In this document: positions 31,949 to 41,092 of the stretch, piece by piece | How positions within the stretch are numbered: position 1 is the stretch's first letter | How the letters are laid out: the number at the start of each line of letters is the position of its first letter | From: Megascapheus bottae | Taxonomy: Eukaryota > Chordata > Mammalia > Rodentia > Geomyidae | NCBI GenBank assembly: GCA_024803745.1 | Contig: JANJXV010000043.1 | Location: forward strand, 521,001-585,000 | Direction: 5' to 3' | Length of the DNA: 64,000 bases | Notes under the pieces: model-generated | Told to the model about the DNA's origin: nothing | What the model saw: only the letters and a program-made list of their open reading frames with translations | The model's database searches: none | Translations under genes and position numbers: made by a program

Positions 31949-33598
31949 ATGGGAGCCTCAGAATCATCACAATTAGTTACAGCCTTTGACGCATTATTGC
32001 GTGCTAAGAATTTAAAAGTGAAACAAAGTACTTTGAGACTGTTCTTGTCAAATGTGGAGGAGGTAGCTCCTTGGTTTTCAGTCTTGGGAAATCTATCTTT
32101 GCCAGCATGGGATAAGTTAGGGAGAGACTTGGACGACGCGGCAGATCAAGGACGTCTAGGGCCCGGAGTAAAACCCATTTGGAACCTAGTTAGGAGCTTT
32201 TTGTCTGACGAGCGCTGTAGCGGCGCTCTAGTGGAAGGAAAAATAGCACTGGAGGAATTTAAAGAAGAGAGAACGGCATCCAGGCAGAGTAGTGTGAAAA
32301 GTGAAAGGCATATACCCTCTATCTATCCACCACTGCCAAGAGACAGAGACTTGGCGGAGTCTGACCTTGAAGAATTTCCCGCAGACCCAGGGCCATTGCC
32401 GCGATCAAGGTCGAAAAGGGAGGAACTTAGGGAAATGCCTAGGTTAGTTACTCCTCCCCCGCCAGCCCCTCCTTTTCATGCTGAGGGAACTGGGCATACT
32501 CGCCATGCCCAAGTCTGGCAGCAAGTACAGAATGACCTTTGTTTAGCCTGTCCTGTTTTTGAGGCACCTAATCAGCAGAGATACCATGAGCCATTGGATT
32601 ATAAGACCATAAAGACCTTAGCGGAGGCAGTGCGGACATATGGTGTGAATGCTGCATTTACTCAAGTCCTTGTGGACGGGTTTAGCAGACATTGCATGAC
32701 CCCAGCGGATTGGGCTTCACTTGCCAAAGCATGCCTTAGTCCGGGACAATATCTTGAGTGGAGAGCTTTTGCCATGGAGTTTGCTAATGAACAGGCAGCC
32801 AGAAATGTTAATGAGGGTAGACCCTTCAGGAATAGGGACATGTTACTAGGATTAGGAAATTTTGTTAATGATCAAAATGGGTATCCAGCTAATGTTTATG
32901 AACAAATTAATAAGATTGGCATTCGGGCCTGGAAGGCACTTCCTAGTAGAAGGGAAGTTGCTGGAAATTTGACCAAAATTCTCCAAGGACCATTAGAGCC
33001 TTTTTCAGATTTTGTAGCGCGCATGGTGGAGGCGGCCAGAAAGATTTTCGGAGATGCAGATAGGGCTATGCCTCTAATTCAGCAGTTGGTGTATGAACAG
33101 TGCTCCAAAGAGTGTAGAACTGCTATCACCCCCTATAAAGGAAAGGGCATAGAAGTGTGGATGAAGGTATGCAGAGAAATTGGAGGACCCCTTACTAATA
33201 CAGGCTTGGCGGCTGCAGTAGTTCAGATGACCAAATTAGGAATTAGAAAAAATGTTTGTTATCAGTGTGGAAAGCCAGGACACATTAGAAAGAACTGTCC
33301 TGGTAATCCTGGAGCTCCAGGAATTCAGTCATCAACTCGTAATCAGCCTGTTCTTTGTCCCAGATGTAAAAAGGGGAACCATTGGGTTAATGAATGTAGA
33401 TCAGTAAAGGACAAAGATGGACGGCCTTTGGGCCCTGTCATTCAGCAGAGTTCAAAAAACAGGCGGCAGGGCCCGAGTCCCCAGGGCCCTCAAATATATG
33501 GGGCGATGACATCTGTCTCCCGGCCAGCCTCGAGACTTGGCCGACATTCAGACATCCAAGCCAGCGAGGAGAGCCTCTCCTGGTTCCGCAGGACTTGA
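31949..33598 (+). CDS. gag: Gag polyprotein, intact (549 aa)
   Basis: Gag builds the viral core. The start is MGASES, with Gly2 available for myristoylation, and it is the first ATG after the leader. Matrix spans about 1-125. A proline-rich linker (IPSIYPPLP at 122-130, PPPPAPP at 169-175) could hold late-domain function. Capsid starts near 185. The major homology region is near 346-366 (QGPLEPFSDF). Nucleocapsid has two CCHC fingers, CYQCGKPGHIRKNC (437-450) and CPRCKKGNHWVNEC (470-483). The frame is unbroken, which is notable beside the damaged pro, pol and env. The -1 frameshift heptamer sits at codons 502-504. The length is normal for the class, allowing for the absence of extra domains. 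Confidence 0.96.
   Translation: MGASESSQLVTAFDALLRAKNLKVKQSTLRLFLSNVEEVAPWFSVLGNLSLPAWDKLGRDLDDAADQGRLGPGVKPIWNLVRSFLSDERCSGALVEGKIALEEFKEERTASRQSSVKSERHIPSIYPPLPRDRDLAESDLEEFPADPGPLPRSRSKREELREMPRLVTPPPPAPPFHAEGTGHTRHAQVWQQVQNDLCLACPVFEAPNQQRYHEPLDYKTIKTLAEAVRTYGVNAAFTQVLVDGFSRHCMTPADWASLAKACLSPGQYLEWRAFAMEFANEQAARNVNEGRPFRNRDMLLGLGNFVNDQNGYPANVYEQINKIGIRAWKALPSRREVAGNLTKILQGPLEPFSDFVARMVEAARKIFGDADRAMPLIQQLVYEQCSKECRTAITPYKGKGIEVWMKVCREIGGPLTNTGLAAAVVQMTKLGIRKNVCYQCGKPGHIRKNCPGNPGAPGIQSSTRNQPVLCPRCKKGNHWVNECRSVKDKDGRPLGPVIQQSSKNRRQGPSPQGPQIYGAMTSVSRPASRLGRHSDIQASEESLSWFRRT
33454..33490 (+). promoter_or_regulatory. gag-pro -1 ribosomal frameshift signal
   Basis: The heptamer A AAA AAC (33454-33460) is in the correct gag register. 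After a 7-base spacer comes a 7-bp stem, AGGGCCC (33468-33474) with GGGCCCT (33484-33490), and a 9-base loop. Heptamer, spacer and stem match the classic arrangement. The frame entered by a -1 shift is one base off from the frame that encodes the dUTPase, so the current copy has a frame break downstream (see the pro entry). Confidence 0.88.
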
Positions 33599-34388
33599 CC
33601 TCTGTTCCACCACCAGACTCATACTAACCCCAAAAATGGGAGTCCAACTAGTGGACTCTGATTTTAAGGGCCCCCTTCCTCCAGATACAGTGGGCCTATT
33701 ACTTGGCCGCTCTTCCTCAACCTTGAAAGGTCTTCGAATTCATCCCGGTGTTATAGATTCAGACTATCAAGGGGTGGTTAAAATTATGGTTGAATCCCCA
33801 CGTGGCATTACTGCAATTTCCCCAGGAGATTGTATAGCTCAATTATTATTACTTCCCAGTTGTCATAGTTTTTTCCCGGCCAAGAATATTGTTAGAGGAC
33901 AGCAAGGTTTTGGTTCCTCTGGTGACACTGCTGCATTTTTATCTCTGGATCTTGCTGACCGACCCACTTGTGAACTAGTTGTTAATGGAAAAAATATCTT
34001 GGGGTTGTTGGACACAGGAGCAGATAAAAGTATAATTTCCACACATGCTTGGTCTCCTGCTTGGCCATTACAAATTGCTTCTCAGACCCTGCAAGGTTTA
34101 GGATATTCATCTAACCCCAATCTAAGTGCATCTATACTGCATTGGAAAGATATGGAGGGACATAAGGGCGTGTGCCAGCCCTTTGTACTCTCAGTCCCTA
34201 TATCTCTTTGGGGAAGGGATATTATGAGGCAAATGAATTTTAAACTTACCAATGATAATAAAGCAGAACAAATAATGACAAAATTGGGGTGGCAGCCCAG
34301 TATGGGATTAGGCAAGCAACTTCAAGGGCGGGTTGCGCCCATAGAGCCTTTGAGACTTCCAAAACAACAAGGATTGGGTTTTTTCTAG
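33510..34388 (+). pseudogene. pro: Pro: dUTPase, aspartic protease and G-patch (entry frame broken)
   Basis: The frame is open from the TGA at 33507-33509 to TAG 34386-34388. It encodes an N-terminal dUTPase (about 33575-33930) with motifs GSAGLDLCS, GRSSSTLKG, GVIDSDYQG (catalytic Asp), GDCIAQLLLLP and RGQQGFGSSG. A retroviral aspartic protease follows, with LLDTGADKS near 34010 and a GRDIM stretch near 34215. A G-patch ([10 protein letters not shown]) lies near 34285-34320. The domain order is that of betaretroviruses and IAPs. All active-site residues are present. The body of the ORF is intact, but it lies in the +1 (= -2) register relative to gag. A normal -1 shift at 33454-33460 enters a third frame that stops at about 33624, so a one-base change between 33510 and 33600 has probably uncoupled it. 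Confidence 0.88.
34379..34385 (+). promoter_or_regulatory. pro-pol -1 frameshift heptamer
   Basis: T TTT TTC lies in the pro register directly before the pro stop codon TAG (34386-34388). Pol is in the -1 frame relative to pro, as required, and its reading continues LGAIEDC. I did not establish a downstream structure. Confidence 0.85.
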
Positions 34389-37033
34389 GGGCCATTGAGG
34401 ATTGCATTCCCATTCAGTGGAAAACGGAGGAGCCTGTTTGGCTTCCTCAGTGGCCCCTTCCCTCCGAAAAGTTGTCTATTGCCCGAGGATTGGTACAAGA
34501 ACAATTGGAGTTAGGACATTTACGCCTCTCAGTGTTGCCTTGGAATACTCCCATATTTGTTATTAAAAAGAAATCTGGGAAATGGCGACTATTACATGAT
34601 TTGCGAGCAATTAATAGTCAAATGCAAACCATGGGGCCTGTTCAGCGAGGACTGCCTTTACTTTCTACTTTGCCTCAAGAATGGCCCATAATTGTTCTGG
34701 ATATAAAAAAATTGCTTTTTTTTCTGTTCCTTTAAATAATAAGGATACTTGTAGGTTTGCATTCACCCTGCCGTCCATTAATCAAGAGAGCCCTTATAAG
34801 CGATTTGAATGGGTTGTGTTACCTCAGGGAATGGCCAATAGCCCCACCTTGTGTCAATTGTATGTACATGCTGCTTTAATTCCTCTGCGGGAAAAGTGTT
34901 CATCAGTACGGTGTTTACACTATATGGATGATATTTTGTTGGCTTCCAAAGATCAAAGGGTATTGAATGAGGCTTTTATTTTATTAATAAAGTATCTGGA
35001 AAATAAAGGATTATTTAGAGCCCCAGAAAAGGTACAGAAGAACAATATTGTACATTATTTGGGAAGTAGAATAACAGCCCAAAAAATTATTCCATTAAAT
35101 TGGCAGTTGCGAAAAGATAATTTAAAGACCTTGAATGATTTCCAAAAACTTTTGGGAGATATAAATTGGATTCTAACCTCCCTGCCTATGAGTAATCAGG
35201 AGTTGCAACCTTTGTATGAGTTATTGCAAGGCCCATCAGGTTTGGATTCGCCTAGAGAATTAACCCCTGCAGCAAGAAAAGTTTTAGAAACTTTAGAAGA
35301 AAAGTTACAACTGGCCTTTCAAAAAAGAATAGAATTGGGAAAAGAAATTTCTTTAGTTATTTTGGCCTCATCTCAACAGCCTACAGGGGTGTTGTGGCAG
35401 GATGGTCCCTTAGCATGGATTCATCCAAAAATATCTCCTGCATAATCTATCGAATATTATCCCACCGCCGTTGCCAATCTACCTATTTTGGGAATAAAAT
35501 TTAGCGTGCAGCATTTTGGCACTCAGCCCAATTTTCTTATAATTCCATATAACAGTCAGCAAATGCAAGTTTTAAGCGCCACCTTTACTGAGTGGGCTGT
35601 TTTAATTTGTTCATTTACAGGAAAAATTGATAATCATTATCCAAAAAGTCCAGTTTTGCAGTTTTTTAAGGAACACCCTATTATTTTCCCAACTATTACT
35701 GCCAGACAACCTATACCTGGAGCCATCAATATTTTTACGGATGGTTCCAAGAATGGAATGGGAGCATATTTGGTTGAAGGCCAAGAGCCTGTTTTATGCC
35801 AGTTTCAGCCTGGATCAGCACAGAGAATAGAATTGCAGGTTGTAATTTCTGTTTTTAAAAATTCTCATTTTCCTTTTAATCTTATTTCTGATTCTGCATT
35901 TGTAGTTAATACTTTGCAGTTCTTAGAAGCTGCAGGACCCATAAATAAAAATAGCACTGTATGTAATTTGTTTATGCAGTTGCAGGAATTAATTTGCGCT
36001 CGTAGAGCCCCCTTTTTTCCATTGCATATACGTGCTCACACTGGTTTACCTGGGCCCTTAAGTTTGGGCAATGATGTAGTGGATAAATGTACATGTATGC
36101 AAATGGCCTTTGTTGCTCTTACCCCGGAAATGCAGGCACAAGAATTTCATCATCAATTTCATGTTAATGCTCGCACCTTGCAATCTCGATTTAAGCTGTC
36201 TCGACAGGCAGCCAGACAAATTATTTTAAATTGCCCAAAATGTGTTACCCATCTTCCAGTTGTGTCATTAGGTGTTAATCCCCATGGTTTACTTCCACTA
36301 AAAATTTGGCAAATGGATGTTACCCATGTTACAGAATTTGGAAAGTTAAAATATTTACACGTATCAACTGATACATGTTCTGGAATTATTCATACTAACA
36401 CTTTGGGTGGAGAAACAGCTCATCATGTAATTACTCATTGCTTGGAAGCCTGGGCTTCCTGTGGAATGCCCTACTTATTAAAAACTGATAATGGCCCTGC
36501 CTATACTAGTAAACAATTTTTTGCCTTCTGCCAAACCATGGGAGTACAGATTTCTCATGGATTACCATATAATCCTCAAGGGCAAGGCATTGTGGAACGT
36601 GCTCATCGCACCTTAAATATTTATTTACAAAAACAAAAAGAGGGAATTGGGCAGAATAGGACACCAAAAGAAAGAATTTCCTTAGCCCTTTTTACCATAA
36701 ATTTTTTAAATTTGGACACTCAAGGCCACTCCGCTGCAGAGCGGCATACTATTCCAATTGTGGGACTATATAAAGGAATGGTAAAATGGAAAGATATATT
36801 AACAGGCCAATGGAATGGGCCAGACCCCGTGCTCTCCTGGGTACGAGGAGCTGTTTGTGTGTTTCCACAGAATTCACAAGATCCGATTTTGGGTGCCGCA
36901 ACGCCTGGTGAGAAAAGCACAAGAAGATAGCCGCAAAGAAGATATTACTGATAATACTACTTTGTCCGCTGGTGGAGCCTCGCCTACTATGGGCAGTAAT
37001 GAAGACCTTCCCACTTCCAATGCCTGTGACTAA
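34386..37033 (+). pseudogene. pol: Pol: reverse transcriptase, RNase H, integrase (three breaks)
   Basis: RT copies RNA to DNA; integrase inserts it. RT begins near 34420. The frame changes in a seven-A run at 34705-34711; RT continues in the next frame with YMDD intact at 34921-34932. An in-frame TAA at 35443-35445 lies in the connection region. RNase H follows: TDGS near 35740, the DSA aspartate near 35890 and the HT...NDVVDK end near 36035-36085. Integrase has its HHCC zinc domain (about 36145-36245). The DDE core is at MDVTH (about 36315), TDNGPAY (about 36485) and QGQGIVERAH (about 36580). The frame changes again in a T run near 36887-36890; the WVPQRLVRK tail continues in another frame to 37033, overlapping env. 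All catalytic residues survive, but the gene is split into four pieces. Confidence 0.93.
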
Positions 37034-38630
37034 TACCTCCAGAGTGTTTCCATACCTTTTTACCAGTAGTAGCTCCTTGAAATTGCCATTTTTACCTTAT
37101 AGTTATGAGAAAGGAAATTATTCGTTATCTGTAATGTTATCTTCATCCTTGTGTTTTACCCTGAATCAATTTTATAGTGATATTTGTATATACTTACAAG
37201 AGCATAAGGTAGGAAAGTTTAATAGTACAGAATATCCTAGTGTTAAGAATGGGAATGTGACCAAAGCTGTAGTGGTAGAATTTAGTGCTAGAATCCCTAT
37301 ATTTTCTTATAAATCTTGGAACCCTCCTCCTCCCTTAGTGTATCCGAAATGTGTTAGTCCATTGAATTGGCCCTGGGAATGGACAGGGTGTCAAAGCCCG
37401 CGATATTCCTCGATAGGATATGGATTTATCTTTTCTCCTAGAATTCATACTGCTGGAAATACTACTTTTATTCATGAGTCTAAATTTAATTTTCAAGGTA
37501 CTCGGGAAGATGCTGAAAAGCCTTTTAATACTTGGCTGTTATGTGGACAATTTGCTTGTACCACAGCAAATGCTTTGAGATTTATTCAAGAGGGAGAAAT
37601 TTGGTACTGTAACTGCTCCGTTACAGTGAGTAATTCGGTTATACAGAAAGGAGCTGCCCTAGTAGGAGAAAGCTTAAATGTTACTTTGGAAAATAATTGT
37701 AAATTTAAGACTAAGTATAAAGCTAGTCCTGTGTGTGTTTGGCCCCCCTTTATGTTTTTAGTTTTTGAAAGTAATTGTATTGGAAATAATTCTTTATTGA
37801 ATTGGTCTAATTGTCCCTGCTTTTTAAGTCAGTGTTGAAATGCTAGTGAGTTTAATTCTGTTGTAGTTATGCGTTTGCCAACGTTTATTCCTGTTCCTGT
37901 AGAAGTGCCTGAGAAGGATTTAATTGTGCGGTTGAAGAGACCTCGTCGTGATCTTGGAATCACTGCTTTGGTGGTCCTGGTTTCTTCCTTACTCGCCACC
38001 GCCGCAGCCAGCGCCGCCGCATTAGTCACCACAGTTCAGACCGCAACTACCGTGAATACCCTGTCTGAGGCGGTATCTCAAACTATGGACACGTAGTTAC
38101 AGATTAACCAGCATTTGGCACGCGGTGTCATGTTATTGAATCAAAGAGTGGACTTACTTCAGGAACAAGTTGACTTGATGTTTTCCTATGCTCAATTGTC
38201 TTGTGTGGGTATAGGGGCTGGGTTGTGTATTACTTCTTTACCCTATTATAATTATTCTAAAGCGGCGAATTTGTCCAGACCATTAGGAAAAATGTTGAGA
38301 GAATCTTGGTCCAAGGATTTTGAGAATTTAACCACTCAACTTCGCTAGGAAATTATAATTGTAAATTCTACCCGTGTTAATATTACTACAGTTGAAGATT
38401 TTGTAAATTGGATTTCCAACTCCTTTAATTGGATCAAGGAGTGGGCTGGATGTGTGTCTTTAATTGTAATATTATGTGTGAGTTTTGCTTTATTTTGTTG
38501 GTTTGTTGTAATCATGTATAGAGAACTTCAGGCACAGAGGAGACATAATAAGTATATTGTGAAACAAGCTCTTATTGCTCTGGAATCGAATCTCTCCCCC
38601 CAGGTTTGGCTGGGTATGCTGGATCAGTAG
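36912..38630 (+). pseudogene. env: Env: surface and transmembrane subunits (three internal stops)
   Basis: Env would mediate membrane fusion. The frame opens after TGA 36909-36911 and has a hydrophobic leader (ILLIILLCPLV, about 36942-36974) with no ATG before it; the first ATG is at 36999. SU has about nine N-glycosylation sites and a VCVWPPFMF stretch resembling class II SU proteins. In-frame stops are TGA 37836-37838, TAG 38094-38096 and TAG 38346-38348; the final TAG is 38628-38630. A furin-type RPRR (near 37935) precedes a hydrophobic Ala-rich fusion peptide. Heptads follow (RGVMLLNQRVDLLQEQV), then a single C-terminal membrane span (CVSLIVILCVSFALFCWFVV, about 38452-38511) and a short basic tail. 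The start of translation is also in doubt. Non-functional. Confidence 0.9.
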
Positions 38631-38758
38631 TCAAGGACGGGTAAGTGTAGAGATTGATCTTGGTATCGACCTAAGACAGACTCCGATACTTAAGCATCAG
38701 ATGTTAATGACGGGTAAGAACCAAGAGGCATCTCTCCAACCTAAGACAGGCATGATCC
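38621..38758 (+). ncRNA. Constitutive transport element (CTE)-like RNA structure
   Basis: Two pairs of motifs occur in CTE order: GACGGGTAAG (38636-38645), ACCTAAGACAG (38669-38679), GACGGGTAAG (38709-38718), ACCTAAGACAGG (38739-38750). The 20 bases after the first motif (38646-38665) pair with those before the last (38719-38738) at about 16 of 20 positions. GGATCA (38621-38626) pairs with TGATCC (38753-38758) as an outer stem. This gives two internal loops related by two-fold symmetry. In simian type D retroviruses the same loop motifs bind the export receptor NXF1/TAP and export unspliced RNA. The position between env and the polypurine tract is also identical. Similar elements are known from some IAPs. 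Confidence 0.88.
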
Positions 38759-38843
38759 CTTACCTTCTTATAAGAGCAAGAGGGATGTCCGAAGGTTTGG
38801 CCGGCCTCCGAATTTCCACTCTGCTTTTGTTTTATTTTGGGAA
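38631..38843 (+). other. Env-to-LTR intergenic segment
   Basis: Apart from the CTE-like element, 38759-38843 holds no motif I recognise. The open frame at 38575-38865 crosses the env stop in another frame and is not supported as a gene. Confidence 0.6.
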
Positions 38844-38860
38844 AAGAAAAAAGGGGGAGA
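38844..38860 (+). promoter_or_regulatory. Polypurine tract (plus-strand primer)
   Basis: AAAGAAAAAAGGGGGAGA, or very nearly so, immediately upstream of the 3' LTR's TGTAGAG. This is the expected site for plus-strand priming. Confidence 0.93.
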
Positions 38861-39237
38861 TGTAGAGACGATTGCAATCGCCATTACAAGATGGCACTGA
38901 CATCTGCCTCCGTGATTGCTTTTCTGAGTTGTTTATCTAAAAGTTTCCAGGAAGAGATTTGACTGTTCATGCCCTTAATGCGTGATCGGAAGTATGCATG
39001 TAGCCATATTACTGTGTGTCCGGAGTGTGCTGGAGATATGCTTGTAGTTGATTGGATGTTAGTGTTTAAGGAAATAATTGTGATTGGTTGATAGGACTAT
39101 TTAAGGTCTATGTTTGAGGAAGTGGGGGTCAACCCAGCATGGCTGTACTAGCTTGCTGAATGAATTGCTGCTCGAGAAGAAGTTATCCACAAGGATAACT
39201 TCCTTGTCCTTCCTTGCCGGCCGAGGGGGTCGCGACA
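38861..39237 (+). mobile_element. 3' LTR of the class II provirus
   Basis: Runs from TGTAGAGACG to GTCGCGACA, 377 bp. A TATA-like TATTTAAG lies at 39098-39105. The polyadenylation position reads AATGAA (39159-39164) rather than the AATAAA of the 5' LTR. A short insertion (CACAAGGATAACT region, about 39188-39202) is absent from the 5' LTR and forms an inverted repeat with the preceding GTTATCC. Confidence 0.95.
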
Positions 39238-41092
39238 GAGGGTGAGGGTTAGGGTGAGGGTTAGGGTTAGGGTTGGGGTTAGGGTGAGGGTGAGGGTTAG
39301 GGTGAGGGTGAGGGTGAGGATTAAGTTTAGTATTAGGGTTAGGATTAGGTTTAGGGTTAGGATTAGGGTTATGGTGTGGGTGAGGTTTAGGGTTGGGGTA
39401 GGTGTGAGTGTGAGAGTTAGGGTGAGGGTGAGGGTTAGGGTTAGGGTTAGGGTTAGTGTGAGGGTGAGGGGTAGTGAATTGTTAGGGTGAGGGTTAGTGT
39501 TAGGGTGAGGTTTAGGTTTAGGGTTAGAGTTACGGTTAGGGTTAGGTTTAGGGATAGGTTTAGGTTTAGGTTTAGCATTAGGCTTAAGGTTTGGGTGAGG
39601 GTTAGGGTTAGGGTTAGGGAGAGGGTGAGGGTTAGGGTTACGGTTAGCGTGAGGTTTAGGGTTAGGGTTGGGGTGAGGATTAGGGTTAGGGTTATGGTTA
39701 CAGTTAGGGTTATGGTTAGGCTTAGGGTGAGGGTTGGGGTGAGGATTAAGTTTGGGATTAGGGTTAGAGTTAGGATTAGGAATGGAGTTAGGGTGAGGGT
39801 GAGTTTGAGGGTTGGGGTAGGTGTGAGGGTGAGAGTTAGTGTTAGTGTGAGGGTGAAGTTGAGGGTTAGGGTGAGGGTTAGGGTAAGGTTGAAGGTTAGG
39901 ATGAGGGTTAGGGTTAGGTTTAGGATTAGGGTTAACATGAGGGGGCGGGTTAGGGTTAGGGTTAGTTTTAGGTTTTAGTTTTGGGTTAGGGTTAGGGTTA
40001 GGGTTTGGGTTAGGGTTAGGGTCAGGGTTAGGTTTAGGGTTAGGTTTGGGTTTAGGGTTAGGGTGACAGTGAGGGTTAGGGTAAGGGTTAGGTTTAGGGT
40101 TAGGGTTAGGGTTAGAGTTAGGATTAGGGTTACTGTTAGGTTTGGGTGAAGTTAAGGTTAGGTTTATTGTTATGGTGAGAGTGAGGAGTAGGCTTAGGGT
40201 TAGGGTTATGGTGAGGGTTAGGTTGAGGGTGAAGGTTAGGGTTAGGGTTAGGGTGAAGTCAAGGGTTTGGTTGAGTGTTAGTGTGAGGGTTAGGTTTAGG
40301 GTAAGGGTTAGGCTAACGGTGAAGCTTAGGTTTGGGTTAAATGTTAGAGTGAGGGTGAGGGTGAGGGTGAGGGTTAGATTAGGGTTAGGGTGACAATGAG
40401 GGTTAGGGTGAGGGTGATGGTTAGGCTTAGTGTTAGAGTGAGGTTGAGGGTTAGGGTTAGGGTGAGGGTGAGGTTTAGGCTTAGGGTTAAGATGAGGGTG
40501 AGGGTTAGAGTTAGGGTGAGGGTTAGGGTGAGTGTTAGTGTTAGGGTTAGTGTTAGGGGTAGGGTGAGCGTTATGGTTATGTTAAGGGTTAAGGCGAGGG
40601 TTAGAGTAAGGGTGAGGGTGAGGGTTAGGGTGAGGGTTAGAGATAGGTATAGGGTTAAGGTTATGTTTAGGGTGAGAGTGAGGGTGAGGATTAAGGTGAG
40701 GGTGAGGATTAAGGTGAGGGTGAGTGTTAGGGTTAGGGTTAGGGTTGGGGTTAGGGTGAGGGTGAGGGTTAGGGTTAGGGTGAGGGTGAGAGTGAGAGTT
40801 AGGGTGAGGGTTAATGTTAGGGTTAATGTTAGAGTTAGTGTTTGGTTTAGGGTTAAGGTTAGGTTAAGGGTTTGGGTTAGGGTGAGTGTTAGGTTTAGGG
40901 TTAGGGTTACGGTGAGGGTGAGGGTTAGGGTTAGGGTGAGCATTAGATTGAGGTTTAGGTGAGGGTGAGGGTGAGGGCTAGGGTGAGGATTAGGGTGAGT
41001 GTGAGGATTTGGCTGAGGGTTAGGTTTAGTGTTAGGGTTAGGGTGAGGGTGAGGTTTAGAGTAAGGGTTAAGTTTATGGTGAGGGTGAGGAT

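Larger units (their letters stand above)
31336..39237 (+). mobile_element. Class II (IAP/betaretrovirus-like) endogenous retrovirus, two-LTR provirus
   Basis: A 7.9-kb provirus: LTR, candidate primer site, leader, gag, dUTPase-protease, pol, env, CTE-like element, polypurine tract, LTR. It interrupts the hexamer array and is flanked by gagggt on both sides (31330-31335 and 39238-39243). That is the right duplication length, though the 6-mer is common in the array. Betaretrovirus hallmarks are two frameshift sites, dUTPase fused upstream of protease, a G-patch after protease, and two CCHC fingers. The LTR carries the TTACAAGATGGCGCTGACATC-type block of rodent IAP elements, yet a full env is present. 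Gag is intact; pro entry, pol and env are each interrupted, so the copy is defective. Confidence 0.96.

Noticed and set aside
38575..38865. Separate accessory gene (sag- or rec-like) before the 3' LTR
   Set aside because: The frame overlaps the env end and the CTE-like structure, shows no known accessory motif and runs into the LTR.
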